Below, piece by piece: positions 34,731 to 48,351 of a DNA stretch of 64,000 bases. The notes beneath the pieces were generated by a model that had not been told where the DNA came from, did not search any database, and saw only the letters and a program-made list of their open reading frames with translations. Position numbers and translations under genes: made by a program. The stretch is from Myxococcales bacterium (GTDB lineage Bacteria > Myxococcota_A > Polyangia > Polyangiales > Polyangiaceae). The stretch's first letter is position 1. Each line of letters starts with the position of its first letter. The stretch covers positions 186,001 through 250,000 of the forward strand of contig JADKKK010000035.1 in the NCBI GenBank assembly GCA_016720545.1, given 5' to 3'.

Positions 34731-35366
34731 GCGCCCCGTCTTCGTTCGCGACGATTCGTTGCGAACCTTGGGCTCCGGCCGCGGCGCCGCGCCGAGCAGC
34801 ACGGTGTCCACGAGGCGGGCCAAAAAGAGCTCGTCCACGCGCTGGTTCAACATGAAGAAGCGGTGGTGAATGGGGCCGAAGAGCATGCCGCGGAGCATGT
34901 CGACGTCCACGTCATCACGGAGCTCGCCCCGCTCCAGGGCGCGGCCCACCATGCTGCGGTAGGCGTTCTCCTTGCTGTCTCGGATCGCCTGGCAAATCTG
35001 GACCACGTCCGGGTCGGTGACCTCCGCCATCACCACGCGCATCACGCCCTGACCCGCGACCGACATCATGAACTGCGTCAGCTGCCTCGAGGCCTCGAGG
35101 AGGTCGCCGCGGAGGCTGCCGGTGTCCGGCGACGGGAGCGAGTCGCTCACCAGCGTGAGCATCGCCTCGTGCACCAGCTCGCGCTTCGTGGGCCACCGTC
35201 GATACACGGTGGTCTTGTGCACGTCGGCGCGGGCGGCCACGTCGTCCACGCGCAGCGCGCGGTAGCCCACGTGCGCCAGCTCCTCCCGCGTGGCGGCGAG
35301 CACCTTCTTGACGACAGCGTCACCGCGCGCGCCCTTCTCGGGGAGTTCCAAGGTCCGCTTCTTCAT
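34728..35366 (-). CDS. TetR/AcrR-family repressor of the efflux operon
   Basis: A 212-residue TetR-family regulator. The N-terminal helix-turn-helix is LRVDDVAARADVHKTTVYRRWPTKRELVHEAM (residues 45-75 or so), including the typical TTVYRRW recognition helix. The C-terminal ligand domain starts near residue 85 and is family-variable. ATG 35366 is chosen because MKKRTLELPEKG begins the normal family N-terminus; ATG 35387 would add 7 residues. It is divergent from the TolC/MFP/RND operon. Three copies of TCGCAAC-N5-GTTGCGA lie between the two, so it probably represses itself and the pump until a toxic ligand binds. Confidence 0.9.
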   Translation of the reverse strand: MKKRTLELPEKGARGDAVVKKVLAATREELAHVGYRALRVDDVAARADVHKTTVYRRWPTKRELVHEAMLTLVSDSLPSPDTGSLRGDLLEASRQLTQFMMSVAGQGVMRVVMAEVTDPDVVQICQAIRDSKENAYRSMVGRALERGELRDDVDVDMLRGMLFGPIHHRFFMLNQRVDELFLARLVDTVLLGAAPRPEPKVRNESSRTKTGR

Positions 35367-35397
35367 CGTCTCGCCCGATCCTAGCATTCGTAAAGTT

Positions 35398-35416
35398 TCG
35401 CAACGAAGTGTTGCGA
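35398..35416. promoter_or_regulatory. TetR operator copy 1
   Basis: Perfect palindrome TCGCAAC-GAAGT-GTTGCGA, 32 bases upstream of the tetR-like start. A TetR-family dimer is expected on a site of about 19 bp. Confidence 0.7.
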
Positions 35417-35442
35417 TACAGCCTGCGTCATGGCATGTAATT

Positions 35443-35461
35443 TCGCAACCATGAGTTGCGA
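35443..35461. promoter_or_regulatory. TetR operator copy 2
   Basis: TCGCAAC-CATGA-GTTGCGA, identical half-sites to copy 1; centres are 45 bp apart, about four to four and a half helical turns. Confidence 0.7.
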
Positions 35462-35761
35462 TATTTTCGGCCCCTGCCTCGCGCTACACGCCCGCACGGC
35501 GCCCTCTGCCCTCGCATCGCCTCCGATCCCGAACGCGACGCGTGCCCTACTGCGGTCCCTCGCCTCCTCCGTGCTCACCTCGTCCGCCGAAGATGACCGC
35601 GATGGGACCGGCTAGAACGTGCACGGACGCGGTGCGCGAAGCGGCTCGCGTCCCCAAATTCGACTCCGACCGCCTTGTCCACTGCACGCCATCCCCCCGC
35701 CCTCACCCCGCCCTCACCCCCAAGATCGCTGCGCCGGGCGCGCGCGCACGACGCGCCACAA

Positions 35762-35780
35762 TCGCTACTAAGAGTTGCGA
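35762..35780. promoter_or_regulatory. TetR operator copy 3, next to the TolC gene
   Basis: TCGCTAC-TAAGA-GTTGCGA: same spacing, one mismatch. It ends 58 bases before the tolC-like start, where repression of the efflux operon would be expected. Confidence 0.65.
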
Positions 35781-35838
35781 TGCTCGCCGCGGTGTGGCAC
35801 CCCTCGATGAACCACATCGTCGCCATGGAACGAATCTC

Positions 35839-37134
35839 ATGAGATCCACTTGGTTCGGGCGCATGGTCGCCACCGCAGCGCTCGCGCTGCTCGTCCCTTC
35901 GTCCGCCCTCGCTCTCCAGCCGCTCGCGACGTTCCTCGCTGGCACCAAGGAGAACAACCCCGACGCGCGAGTAGCCGACGCCACCATCCACCAGCGGGAG
36001 GCCGAGGTCGACTTGGCTCGTGCGCGCCTGCTCCCGTCGTTCGCGGCGCGCGGCGTGCTCACCCACAACCAATACGAAGCCGTCGCGCAGCTCCCCGGGG
36101 CATCGGCGCCGCTCGTCATCATCCCGCAAAACCAGCTCGACGCGTTCCTCGTCCTCGACGTGCCGATCGCAGACTTGTCGCAGTTTTCGCGGTACGACAC
36201 CCAGAAGATCCAGCTCGCGCTCTCGAGGGCGACGCAGGGGCTCACCCACCGCCAGCTCTCCGAGCGCGTGGTCCGCTCGTACTACCTCGTCATCGCCACC
36301 TCGGCCCTGCGCCAGGCCACCGACAAGAGCCTCGCGCTGTCCGAGCAGAACCTCGGGCTGGTGAAGGATCGGGTCGCGGCCGGCGTCGCGCCCCCCCTCG
36401 ATCTCGAGCGGGCGACGGCAAACCTCGAGCGCGCGAGACAAGACGTCGCCGACGCGGAGCTCGCCAGGGTGCTCGCGACGCGAAGCCTGGCGACCATCAC
36501 CCGCGTCACGCCGGAGCCGCCCACCGCGTTCCCGGAGGACGATCTCCACGAGGAGACGGCGCTCGCGATTTGGCTCGGCCAAGGCAAAGAGAGCCTCCCC
36601 GAGTACAAGATCGCCGAGAACGAGGCGAAGCTCGCGGACGCCACCCGCCGCACCGCCAACCTCGCCTATCTCCCATCGCTCTCCGCGCAGGCTCAAGAGC
36701 GCTTCACCAACGCGACCGGCTTCACCGGGCGAGTCAGCTCGTACACCCTCTCCGCGACGCTCTCGTTCCGCTTCGACCTCGGGCTCCTCGCCCAGCAAGA
36801 CGTGGCCAAGGCACAAGCCGCCGCCACGGCCGCGCGCGCCGACGGCACCAAGCGCAACGTCGAGGACGCGATCGTCGAGGCCTGGCATCGCACCGGCACC
36901 GGCATCGCCAAGGCACGCGCCGCGCGCGCGCAGGTGAAAGCCGCCGACAGCGCCGCCCGCATCGCACAAGACCGGTACTCGAGCGGAGCCTCTACTCAGC
37001 TCGACGTCACCCAAGCCCAGCGCGACGCGTTCGCCGCCAACGTCGCGCGCATTCAAGCCGAGCTCGACGTCACCCAGGCTCGCGCCATTCTTCGCATCGC
37101 CGCGGGGAAGTCATCCGAGCTCATGCAGAAGTGA
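35839..37134 (+). CDS. TolC-family outer-membrane efflux channel
   Basis: 431 residues with a signal peptide (ATAALALLVPSSALA, cleavage before LQP). The TolC fold shows as two long helical halves, each with repeated Ala/Glu/Arg heptads, such as QREAEVDLARARLLPS near residue 51 and LVKDRVAAGVAPPLDLERATANL near 175. The second half holds VAKAQAAATAARADGTKRNVEDAIVEAW. Three such chains make the outer-membrane channel of a tripartite pump. First gene of the operon; the membrane fusion gene follows after 53 bases. A ribosome binding site is poor; the ATG is picked from the signal peptide. Confidence 0.9.
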   Translation: MRSTWFGRMVATAALALLVPSSALALQPLATFLAGTKENNPDARVADATIHQREAEVDLARARLLPSFAARGVLTHNQYEAVAQLPGASAPLVIIPQNQLDAFLVLDVPIADLSQFSRYDTQKIQLALSRATQGLTHRQLSERVVRSYYLVIATSALRQATDKSLALSEQNLGLVKDRVAAGVAPPLDLERATANLERARQDVADAELARVLATRSLATITRVTPEPPTAFPEDDLHEETALAIWLGQGKESLPEYKIAENEAKLADATRRTANLAYLPSLSAQAQERFTNATGFTGRVSSYTLSATLSFRFDLGLLAQQDVAKAQAAATAARADGTKRNVEDAIVEAWHRTGTGIAKARAARAQVKAADSAARIAQDRYSSGASTQLDVTQAQRDAFAANVARIQAELDVTQARAILRIAAGKSSELMQK

Positions 37135-37187
37135 CTCTGCGCCATCTTCATTCCGTGTCGCCCAAAGCCCTCGCGAGCGAGCCCTCG

Positions 37188-38291
37188 ATGCCTATGTCTC
37201 CCATCTCCCGCAACCAAACCCGTTCAGCCCTGCGCGGCTTTGCGCTCGCCGTTCTCGTCGGAGGCGCTGCAAGCCTCGTGGGTTGCAAGAAGCCGGCAGA
37301 CGCCCAGTCGGAGGACGCCGCGCCTTCGGTTCACGTCGAGTCGGCCGAGGTCACCACCGTGGACGCGCCGATCCACCTGCGCCTCACCGGCACCCTCAAG
37401 GGCGCACGCGAGACAGACCTCGCCGCCAACGCCGCCGGCCGGGTCACGAGGACGGTCGTCGAGCGCGGTCAACTCGTGAAAGCGGGCGATCTCATCGCCC
37501 AGCTCGACACGAGCGCCGCCGCGCTCTCCCTCGCCGAGGCGAGGGTCGCCGTCGCGACCGCGAAGACGCAGGAAGAGATAAGCAAAGCCGACTGCGCCCG
37601 CTACGAGGCGCTCAAGGGCAAAGGCACCATGAGCGACCTCGAGTACGACCAGGCGACCGCCAAGTGCAAGACGGCGCCGCTCAGCCTCGAGGCCGCCAAG
37701 GCGCGCCAAAACATGGCCGCGAAGAACGTCGGCGACGGCACCATCCGCGCCCCCTTCGCGGGCATCATCTCCGAGCGCTTCGTCGACGTCGGCGAGTACG
37801 TGCAGCCCGCCTCGAAGGTCGTCTCCATCTCCCAAGTAGGCGAGCTCCGCCTCGAGCTCACCGTCCCCGAGGCCGATCTCGCCCACCTCAAAGAGGGCTC
37901 CAAGGTCACCTTCTCCGTCGCCGCGTACCCGAACGACTCGTTCAAGGGCGTGGTGAAATTCATCTCCGGCGCCGTCCGCGCGACCACCCGCGACCTCGTC
38001 GCCGAGGCGATCGTGGAGAACGAGTCGAAGAAGCTCCTCCCCGGCATGTTCGCCGACGTCTCCCTCTCCACGGGGAGCCAGAAGCTCGCCTCGGTGCCCC
38101 TCGCCGCGGTGTTCGAACGGCAAGAGAAGAAGCGCGTCTTCGTCGTCGTGAACAATCGGCTCGAGGAGCGAGTGCTCCAGTACGGCCCCGAGGTCGACGG
38201 TCGGCTCACCGTTCACGTGGGCGTGAAAGCCGGCGAGAAGGTGGTCGTCGGGAAGCTCCAAGGCTTGCAGAACGGCGCCCGCGTCGAATGA
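37188..38291 (+). CDS. RND efflux periplasmic adaptor (membrane fusion protein)
   Basis: 367 residues, lipoprotein signal (GGAASLVGC, Cys31 or so) followed by the HlyD/AcrA order: barrel-sandwich half DLAANAAGRVTRTVVERGQLVKAGDLIAQLD, helical hairpin AALSLAEARVAVATAKTQEE to KARQNMAAKNVGD, second half TIRAPFAGIISERFVDVGEYVQPASKVV and a beta-barrel and membrane-proximal end VPLAAVFERQEKKRVFVV. It bridges the inner-membrane pump and TolC-like channel. Start at ATG 37188; a second ATG two codons on is possible. The hairpin is short, as in many MdtA-like adaptors. Confidence 0.92.
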   Translation: MPMSPISRNQTRSALRGFALAVLVGGAASLVGCKKPADAQSEDAAPSVHVESAEVTTVDAPIHLRLTGTLKGARETDLAANAAGRVTRTVVERGQLVKAGDLIAQLDTSAAALSLAEARVAVATAKTQEEISKADCARYEALKGKGTMSDLEYDQATAKCKTAPLSLEAAKARQNMAAKNVGDGTIRAPFAGIISERFVDVGEYVQPASKVVSISQVGELRLELTVPEADLAHLKEGSKVTFSVAAYPNDSFKGVVKFISGAVRATTRDLVAEAIVENESKKLLPGMFADVSLSTGSQKLASVPLAAVFERQEKKRVFVVVNNRLEERVLQYGPEVDGRLTVHVGVKAGEKVVVGKLQGLQNGARVE

Positions 38292-38333
38292 ACGCGACGA
38301 GCGCCTTGGCCCGCAGAATCTGAGGTTCGAACC

Positions 38334-41501
<3,168 letters not shown>

Positions 41502-41617
41502 CCGGCAGATCAGCGACGAGGCGCGGCGCGCCTCGGAAGAGCCGCGGCTCGTGGCGCGCACGCGAGCCGGCGCTCGCGGGGCGCGCGGCCGTGTGGTATT
41601 GGGGCAGAGCAAGAACG

Positions 41618-42601
<984 letters not shown>

Positions 42602-42638
42602 GGAGGTCTCGCGCCGCGAGGCCGAGCCACGAGACGCC

Positions 42639-43583
42639 ATGATCCCGAAGGAACTGCTCGCCGCGCTCCGGACCATCGAGATCCACACGGCTCGCCTCGC
42701 CAACGAGCAGCTGTCGGGCACCTACGCGTCGAGCTTCAAGGGCCAGGGTCTTGCGTTCCGCGAGGTGCGGCCGTACCAGCCAGGCGACGACGTCCGCACG
42801 ATCGACTGGAACGTGTCCGCGCGCATGAACGAGGCCTTCGTGAAGGTCTTCGTCGAAGAGCGCGAGATGACCGTGATGATCGCCGTCGATCTCTCGGAGA
42901 GCGCGCGCTTCGGCACGCGCCGGGCGCAGAAGGCGCATGTGGCCTCCGAGATCGCCGCGCTGCTCGCGTTCAGCGCGATCCGCAACAACGACCGCGTGGG
43001 GTTGCTCATCGGCACGAACCGCCTCGAGCGCGTGGTCGCGCCCAAGAAGGGCGAGAAGCACGTGATGCGCGTGGTGCGCGAGATCCTCGGCTACTCCCCC
43101 ACCCTGCACGCGCAGACGCGCAAGGAAGAGGCGCCGCCGCGCTCGCCCCGGGGGGCGCCTCCGCTCGGGGCCGCGACCGACCTCAAGGGCCTGCTCGAGG
43201 GCCTCGTGGGCGTCGCCCGACGCCGAAGCGTCGCGTTCGTCGTCAGCGACTTTCTCGCCGAGGGGTACGAGCGCGCGCTCTCGCTCGCCGCCGCGAAGCA
43301 CGACGTCGTGCCGGTGGTGCTCCACGACGCGCGCGACGACGAGCTGCCGGACGTGGGCCTCGCGAGCTTTCAAGACCTCGAGACCGGCGAGCTCGTGCTC
43401 GTCGACACGGGCGCGCCCGAGGTGCGTGCAAACTACAAGAAGTCGATGTTGGCCCTGCACGCGGCTCGCACCGCGCTGTTCCGCAAGCGCGGGCTCGACT
43501 CGGTCGAGATCGACACGGGCGGCTCCTTCGTGCGGCCGCTGCGCGACTTGTTCGCGCGCCGCGCGCGGAGGGCGCACCGATGA
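42639..43583 (+). CDS. DUF58 vWA-like protein
   Basis: 314 residues. The DUF58 signature GTYASSFKGQGLAFREVRPY followed by QPGDDVRTIDWNVSAR is at residues 28-65. The segment VMIAVDLSESARFGT resembles the MIDAS of a vWA domain (DLSES). The protein lacks membrane helices, so it is the short cytoplasmic form. DUF58 proteins pair with MoxR. ATG 42639 is preceded by a weak site; the stop overlaps the next ATG (ATGA). Confidence 0.9.
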   Translation: MIPKELLAALRTIEIHTARLANEQLSGTYASSFKGQGLAFREVRPYQPGDDVRTIDWNVSARMNEAFVKVFVEEREMTVMIAVDLSESARFGTRRAQKAHVASEIAALLAFSAIRNNDRVGLLIGTNRLERVVAPKKGEKHVMRVVREILGYSPTLHAQTRKEEAPPRSPRGAPPLGAATDLKGLLEGLVGVARRRSVAFVVSDFLAEGYERALSLAAAKHDVVPVVLHDARDDELPDVGLASFQDLETGELVLVDTGAPEVRANYKKSMLALHAARTALFRKRGLDSVEIDTGGSFVRPLRDLFARRARRAHR

Positions 43584-44986
43584 GCCCGCGCGCTCTCCAC
43601 GACCGCGTCGCCCGCGTCGCCGCGCTCGTCACCGCCGCCGCGCTGCTCGGCCTGCACGGCGCGCGCGCCGCGGCGGACACGCTGGACGCCAGCGCGGAGG
43701 CCGGGGCGCAGGCGACTCCTCTGGCTTCCGCGAGCGCCGCGCCGGCGGACGCGCAGGCCCCGGCCTCCATTCATGGGTGCGTGGAGTCGATCGCGAGGGG
43801 CGCGGCCCGGCCGATCGTCACCGACGACTTCCCTCGGCGCGGGACGTCGGGGTGGGCGGCGGCTCTCACTGTGACCATTCGCCACGGCCGCGGCGAGCAC
43901 GTGCTCCCGAACGGCCTCGAGCTGCAGCGCTCCAGCGAGGCAGAGAAGGAGCTCCGCGCCGCCGGCTTCGCGCTCCCCGAGCAGGACGGAGGCACGGCCG
44001 CCGCGCGCGTCACCGTGCTTCCCGAGGACCCGAACCGCAAGGAGATCGTGGTCACGGTGCTCGAGGTGCCGCTCGTGCTGCTGCCCGAGAAGCCGGGACG
44101 GAGCACGCTGGTGCTCCCGCCGCTCCCTGTCGCCGTCGCGCGCGCCAACGGGGAGCTCTCCACCGTGTGCACCCGCAGCCACGCGATCCTCGTCGACGAT
44201 CCGATCGCCAACGCCGACACGGCGGATCCCGATCCGCGACCGAACCCGCCGCCGCGGCCCCAGCGCGAAGAGTGGCGCGAGGCGAAGCTCGCCGCCGCCG
44301 CCGCCGCGGGAGGCCTCGCCCTCGGGCTCGCCTTTGCGCTCCTCTACCGCAGCTGGAAGCGACGGCCGCGACCGGTCCCCCCGCCGCCGCCGCCGCGCCC
44401 CGCGTGGGAGCTCGCGCTCGAGCGGCTGCACGACGCCCGCCACGCCGGCCTGCTCGACGCGGGGCGACCCGCGGAGTTCTGCGACCGCGTGAGCGACGCG
44501 CTCCGCGAGTACCTCGGCGCCAGCCTCGGCTTCGACGGGCTCGAGCAGACCACCGACGAGATCGCGGGCCACCTCGGTCGAGGGAGCCTCGCCGAGAACG
44601 AGCGGGCGCGGGTGCTCGGGATCCTCCGCGAGTGCGATCTCGTGAAGTTCGCGAAGTTCGCGCCGGAGCGCGCGGCGTGTGAAGCGATGCTCGACTCGGC
44701 GGAGCGGCACGTGCACGTCACCATGCCGAGAAAGCGCGGCGAGGGCGGCCCACGTCGGCGCGCCGTGAAAGACGCGCCCGTCGGTGACGACGCGGCCGAG
44801 CCGTCGAGCGACGCGACCGACCCCGCCGACGAGGCGTCGTCGGCCGACGCAGGCGACGCGCCCGACGCGAGCACCGCAGAGGCGACGACGACCCGAGCGG
44901 AATCGCCGGAGGCGGCCGCCGCGGACGCGACCGCCGCGGACGGGGCCACTCCCCGCGAGCCGAGCGACGACGAGGAGGCCTCATGA
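43580..44986 (+). CDS. Membrane protein of the Bat operon (DUF4381-like)
   Basis: 468 residues. Signal peptide (VTAAALLGLHGARAAA), a periplasmic domain of about 200 residues, one transmembrane helix (AAAAAAGGLALGLAFALLY, residues 238-256), a short basic segment and a Pro run, a helical cytoplasmic part (AWELALERLHDARHAGLLD..., REYLGASLGFDGLEQTTDEI) and a long acidic Asp/Ala tail. The order helix, Pro, helical region fits DUF4381 proteins, which occur between DUF58 and vWA genes. Both ends overlap neighbours by four bases (ATGA). Likely helps assemble the Bat complex. Confidence 0.75.
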   Translation: MSPRALHDRVARVAALVTAAALLGLHGARAAADTLDASAEAGAQATPLASASAAPADAQAPASIHGCVESIARGAARPIVTDDFPRRGTSGWAAALTVTIRHGRGEHVLPNGLELQRSSEAEKELRAAGFALPEQDGGTAAARVTVLPEDPNRKEIVVTVLEVPLVLLPEKPGRSTLVLPPLPVAVARANGELSTVCTRSHAILVDDPIANADTADPDPRPNPPPRPQREEWREAKLAAAAAAGGLALGLAFALLYRSWKRRPRPVPPPPPPRPAWELALERLHDARHAGLLDAGRPAEFCDRVSDALREYLGASLGFDGLEQTTDEIAGHLGRGSLAENERARVLGILRECDLVKFAKFAPERAACEAMLDSAERHVHVTMPRKRGEGGPRRRAVKDAPVGDDAAEPSSDATDPADEASSADAGDAPDASTAEATTTRAESPEAAAADATAADGATPREPSDDEEAS

Positions 44987-46143
44987 GCCGCGCGCCTCGC
45001 CTCGTCGGGATCGCCGCGTCGGTGCTCGCCGCCACGGCGGTGGGCCTCATCTACCCGCTCGCGTCGCGAGGCTGGGCGTGGCGTTCGGTCGTGTGGGAGC
45101 ACCCGCTCGTGGGGCTCGCTGCGCTCGTCGTGCCCCTGGTGGTCTACTTCACCACAGTGGGGGCCGATCGACGCGTGCCGACGCTCACGCTGCCCACGGT
45201 CGCGCCCCTCGTGCTGGGGCCCAGGGGCGCGCGCGCGCGCTTCCGTGACCTCCCCGGGGTGCTGCGAGGCGCGGCGCTGCTGCTCGGCATCCTCGCCCTC
45301 ATGCGCCCCGAGAACGTGCTCCGCGGCGAGAACGCGCAGGAGTCGGGCATCGACATCGTGCTCGTGCTCGACCTCTCGGGCTCCATGAGGGCGCTCATGG
45401 ACCAGGGCGAGGGCGCGAGCCCGCCCAACACGCCGGACACGCCGACCGATCGCGGCCCGTCGAAGCGGCTCACCCGCCTCGAGACGGCGAAGGACGTCAT
45501 CCTCGAGTTCGTCTCGCGACGAAAGACCGATCGCATCGGCGTGGTGGTCTTTGGGCGGAGCGCGTTCATCTTGTCGCCGCCCACGCTCGACAAGTCGCTG
45601 CTCTCCGGCCTGGTCTCGAAGATGGAGCTCGAGCTCATCGACGGCAACGGCACGGCGATCGGCGACGCCGTCGGCACCGCCGTCGCGCGGCTGCGGAGGA
45701 GCACCGCGCGCTCCAAGGCCATCATCCTGCTCACCGACGGCGACTCGAACGCCGGCACCGTCGCGCCCGAGTACGCCGCCCACCTCGCGCAGACCCAGGG
45801 CGTGAAGGTCTACACGGTGCAGATCGGCGACGGCGACGAGGTCGACGTGCAAGACGGCGTCGACCTCTTCGGCCAGCCGCACTTCATCCGCACGCACTTC
45901 CCGGTGAACCCGGAGCTGCTCCGCAAGATCGCGCACGACACCGGCGGCGAGTCGTACGTGGCGACCGACAAGAAGAGCCTGTCGGTGAGCATGCACACCA
46001 TCCTCGACACCCTCGAGAAGACCCGCTTCGAGTCGCAGTCGGCCACGATGGAAGACCTCTTCCCGCTGCTCCTCTTGCCGGCCGTGATGCTCCTCGTGCT
46101 CGAGGCCCTCGCCCGCGCGTGGCTCGTGCGGAGGTTCCCGTGA
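44983..46143 (+). CDS. batA: BatA-type vWA membrane protein
   Basis: 386 residues. N-terminal helices (residues 5-25 and 42-58), a helix near 92-107, then a vWA domain SGIDIVLVLDLSGSM with MIDAS residues D130, S132, S134, and a C-terminal helix (LFPLLLLPAVMLLVLEALA). Typical Bat proteins lie in the inner membrane with the vWA domain in the periplasm and are needed for oxygen or stress tolerance in Bacteroides and Leptospira. ATG 44983 overlaps the previous stop. The next gene starts 13 bases on with GGAGG. Confidence 0.88.
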   Translation: MSRAPRLVGIAASVLAATAVGLIYPLASRGWAWRSVVWEHPLVGLAALVVPLVVYFTTVGADRRVPTLTLPTVAPLVLGPRGARARFRDLPGVLRGAALLLGILALMRPENVLRGENAQESGIDIVLVLDLSGSMRALMDQGEGASPPNTPDTPTDRGPSKRLTRLETAKDVILEFVSRRKTDRIGVVVFGRSAFILSPPTLDKSLLSGLVSKMELELIDGNGTAIGDAVGTAVARLRRSTARSKAIILLTDGDSNAGTVAPEYAAHLAQTQGVKVYTVQIGDGDEVDVQDGVDLFGQPHFIRTHFPVNPELLRKIAHDTGGESYVATDKKSLSVSMHTILDTLEKTRFESQSATMEDLFPLLLLPAVMLLVLEALARAWLVRRFP

Positions 46144-46156
46144 GAGGAGGGCCAAC

Positions 46157-47317
46157 GTGAAATTCGCTTATGATTTCCTCGCCTTTCCCGGGGTGCTGTA
46201 CGCGCTCGTCGGCGCCCTCGTGGTGGGCGGCTTCGCGAGCCTGCTCGTCGTCGCGGCGCTGCGCCGCCGCAGAGACACGGCGCGCTTCGGCGAGGCCAAG
46301 CTCGTCGAGCGGTTGCGCTCGTTCGACGCCGACACGCGGCGCTCAGTGAAGGGGCTCCTGCTCGTGCTCGCCCTCGCCGCGGCGTTCTTCGCGCTCGCCC
46401 GGCCGCAGTTCGGCCGCGGGGTCAAGCACGTGCCCGCGACCAACCTCGACGTCGTGATCGTGCTCGACTACTCGAAGAGCATGTACGCCCGCGACGTCGT
46501 GCCGAGCCGCATCTCGCGCGCCAAGGCGGAGGTCGCGCGGCTCATCCGAGAGCTCCGGGGCGCGCGGTTCGGCGCGATCGCGTTCGCGGGCGAGCCCATG
46601 AGCTTCCCCATGACGAGCGACGGGGCCGCGATCGCGCAGTTCTTCCGTGGCCTCGAGCCCAACGACATGCCCGTGGGCGGCACGGCCACGAGCCGCGCCC
46701 TCGAGCGCGCTCGCGAGCTATTGGAGCGCGATCCCAAGTCGAAGGAGCACGTGCGCATCATCGTGCTCGTGACCGACGGCGAGGACACGGAGGGCGATCC
46801 CACCAAGGTCGCGAACGAGTTGGCCGCGGAGGGCACCCGCGTCGACGTGGTGCAGATCGGCACGCGCGCGCCCGAGCCCATCCCTAACGTCGGCGCCGAC
46901 GGGCGCGTCCTCGGAATACGGCAAGACGAGAACGGCAAGCCGCTCATGACCCAGCTCTCGACCGAGGCCGAGGCCGAGCTCGCGAAGATCGCCGAGATCA
47001 CCCACGGCAAGCTCGTGACCGGAACCAAGGGCGAGACCGGCATCGACGACGTGACGCGCGACCTGAAGCGCCTCATGACCCAGGAGCTCTCCGAGCGCGT
47101 CGAGACCGTGTTCGCCGAGGAGTACGCGTGGCCGCTCGGCCTCGCGCTGGTGCTCCTCGTGGCCGAGGGCCTGCTCCCAGACGCCCCCAAGACCCCGCCG
47201 CGCGTGCCGCTCCCCGTGGCGGCCCTCGCGAAGCGTCCGCGAGGGCGCCGGCGGAGGGCGCTCGCGCGCGCAGACGCGGACGGCGCGGCGGGCACGTCCC
47301 GCGGAGGTGCCGCGTGA
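46157..47317 (+). CDS. batB: BatB-type vWA membrane protein
   Basis: 386 residues, same layout as its neighbour: helices at 10-36 and 65-80, then a vWA domain from LDVVIVLDYSKSMYARDVVPSR with D104, S106 and S108, and a C-terminal helix (PLGLALVLLVAEGLL). The DxSxS MIDAS with the RxKAEV helix after it (ISRAKAEVARLIREL) is the BatB hallmark. GTG 46157 is backed by GGAGG. It ends in a Arg/Ala-rich tail and overlaps batC by four bases (GTGA). Confidence 0.88.
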   Translation: MKFAYDFLAFPGVLYALVGALVVGGFASLLVVAALRRRRDTARFGEAKLVERLRSFDADTRRSVKGLLLVLALAAAFFALARPQFGRGVKHVPATNLDVVIVLDYSKSMYARDVVPSRISRAKAEVARLIRELRGARFGAIAFAGEPMSFPMTSDGAAIAQFFRGLEPNDMPVGGTATSRALERARELLERDPKSKEHVRIIVLVTDGEDTEGDPTKVANELAAEGTRVDVVQIGTRAPEPIPNVGADGRVLGIRQDENGKPLMTQLSTEAEAELAKIAEITHGKLVTGTKGETGIDDVTRDLKRLMTQELSERVETVFAEEYAWPLGLALVLLVAEGLLPDAPKTPPRVPLPVAALAKRPRGRRRRALARADADGAAGTSRGGAA

Positions 47318-48351
47318 GCGAGCCAACCACGCCATTCCGGTGGGGCTTTCTCGTCGCGGCGGTCGCGTGCGGCGCGCTCGCTGCGTGCGGCTGGGATCCG
47401 CAGCGGCCGTTCGAGCGCGAGTCGCCGGTCGTGAACCGCGCGCTCGCCGAGCTCGACGCGGGCGAGGCTGGCGTCGCCACCGCCGCCGAGCTCTTGCAGG
47501 GGTACCTCTCGACGGGGGCGTGCTCGGAGAGCGCGATCGGCACGCCAAAATCGCTCCACGAAAAGCCGAACGGCGCGCTCGACCTCGGCATCGCGCTGTT
47601 CCGCATCGGAGAGTCTTTCGGCGCCCGCTTCGGTGACGAGGAGGCGAAGACGGGCCGCCCCGCCGCCCCGACGATGCCCGGAGCGCCCTCCGCGGACGGC
47701 CTCCGCGCGAGCCACATCGAGTGCGCGCTGCGGATCGTGCGCGCGGTCGCCGAGGACCCCGCGCAGCCCGTCGAGCTGCGCGCGCGGGCGCGGTACCTCG
47801 AGGGCAACCTCCTCTTTTTGGATGCAAAGTACAAGGAAGCGGTCGCGGCGTACGACAAGGCGTTGGTGCTCGCCCCGGGCATGCCCGAGGGGGGCGTCGA
47901 CGCGCAAGGCGGCCCGCGCCTCGGCGATCCCCTGGGGCTCGACGCGGCCTGGAACCGGGCCGTGGCCCTCCAGCGGATCGAGGACAAGAAGGACGCCGGC
48001 CAAGACGGCGGTCAAGACGGTGGGCAAGACGGCGGGGGTGACTCGGGCGGCCAAGACGGCGGGGGTGACTCCGGCAACCAGGACAGCGGCGGGCAGGACT
48101 CCGGCAAGGACGGCTCGAACGGCGACCGGGACTCGGGCAAGGACTCGGGCAAAGACTCCGGCGGCGAGGACGCGGCCCCTCCTCCCCAGAAGAACGAGGA
48201 CGCCGCCGCGCCGCCGCCGCCACCGCCGTCCGAGCGGAGCCAAGACGAGCGCCTCCTCGATCAGCTCGAGAACGCCCCGACCGTTCAGCGAGAGGCGGCG
48301 CGCAGGCAGAAGCGGGGCGGCGTGAAGGTGAGAGGCTCCGAGGACAAGTGA
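47314..48351 (+). CDS. batC: BatC-like TPR lipoprotein with Gly/Asp/Gln low-complexity run
   Basis: 345 residues. Lipoprotein-like signal (CGALAAC), a helical part with ARYLEGNLLFLDAKYKEAVA (TPR helix pair) near residue 155-180, then from about 230 to 290 a run of GQDGG, GGDSG, DSGKD units and a Pro run. The tail (ERSQDERLLDQLENAPTVQREAA) is the usual BatC C-terminus that follows low-complexity linkers. It likely serves as periplasmic partner for BatA and BatB. GTG 47314 overlaps batB, and the stop overlaps batD. Confidence 0.8.
   Translation: MSEPTTPFRWGFLVAAVACGALAACGWDPQRPFERESPVVNRALAELDAGEAGVATAAELLQGYLSTGACSESAIGTPKSLHEKPNGALDLGIALFRIGESFGARFGDEEAKTGRPAAPTMPGAPSADGLRASHIECALRIVRAVAEDPAQPVELRARARYLEGNLLFLDAKYKEAVAAYDKALVLAPGMPEGGVDAQGGPRLGDPLGLDAAWNRAVALQRIEDKKDAGQDGGQDGGQDGGGDSGGQDGGGDSGNQDSGGQDSGKDGSNGDRDSGKDSGKDSGGEDAAPPPQKNEDAAAPPPPPPSERSQDERLLDQLENAPTVQREAARRQKRGGVKVRGSEDK

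Noticed and set aside
34728..35387. Alternative start of the TetR gene at 35387
   Set aside because: Adds MLGSGET with no family match; ATG 35366 fits the family better.
35430..35615. Short plus-strand frame in the TetR/TolC gap
   Set aside because: No ribosome binding site or motif; the palindromic operator lies inside it.
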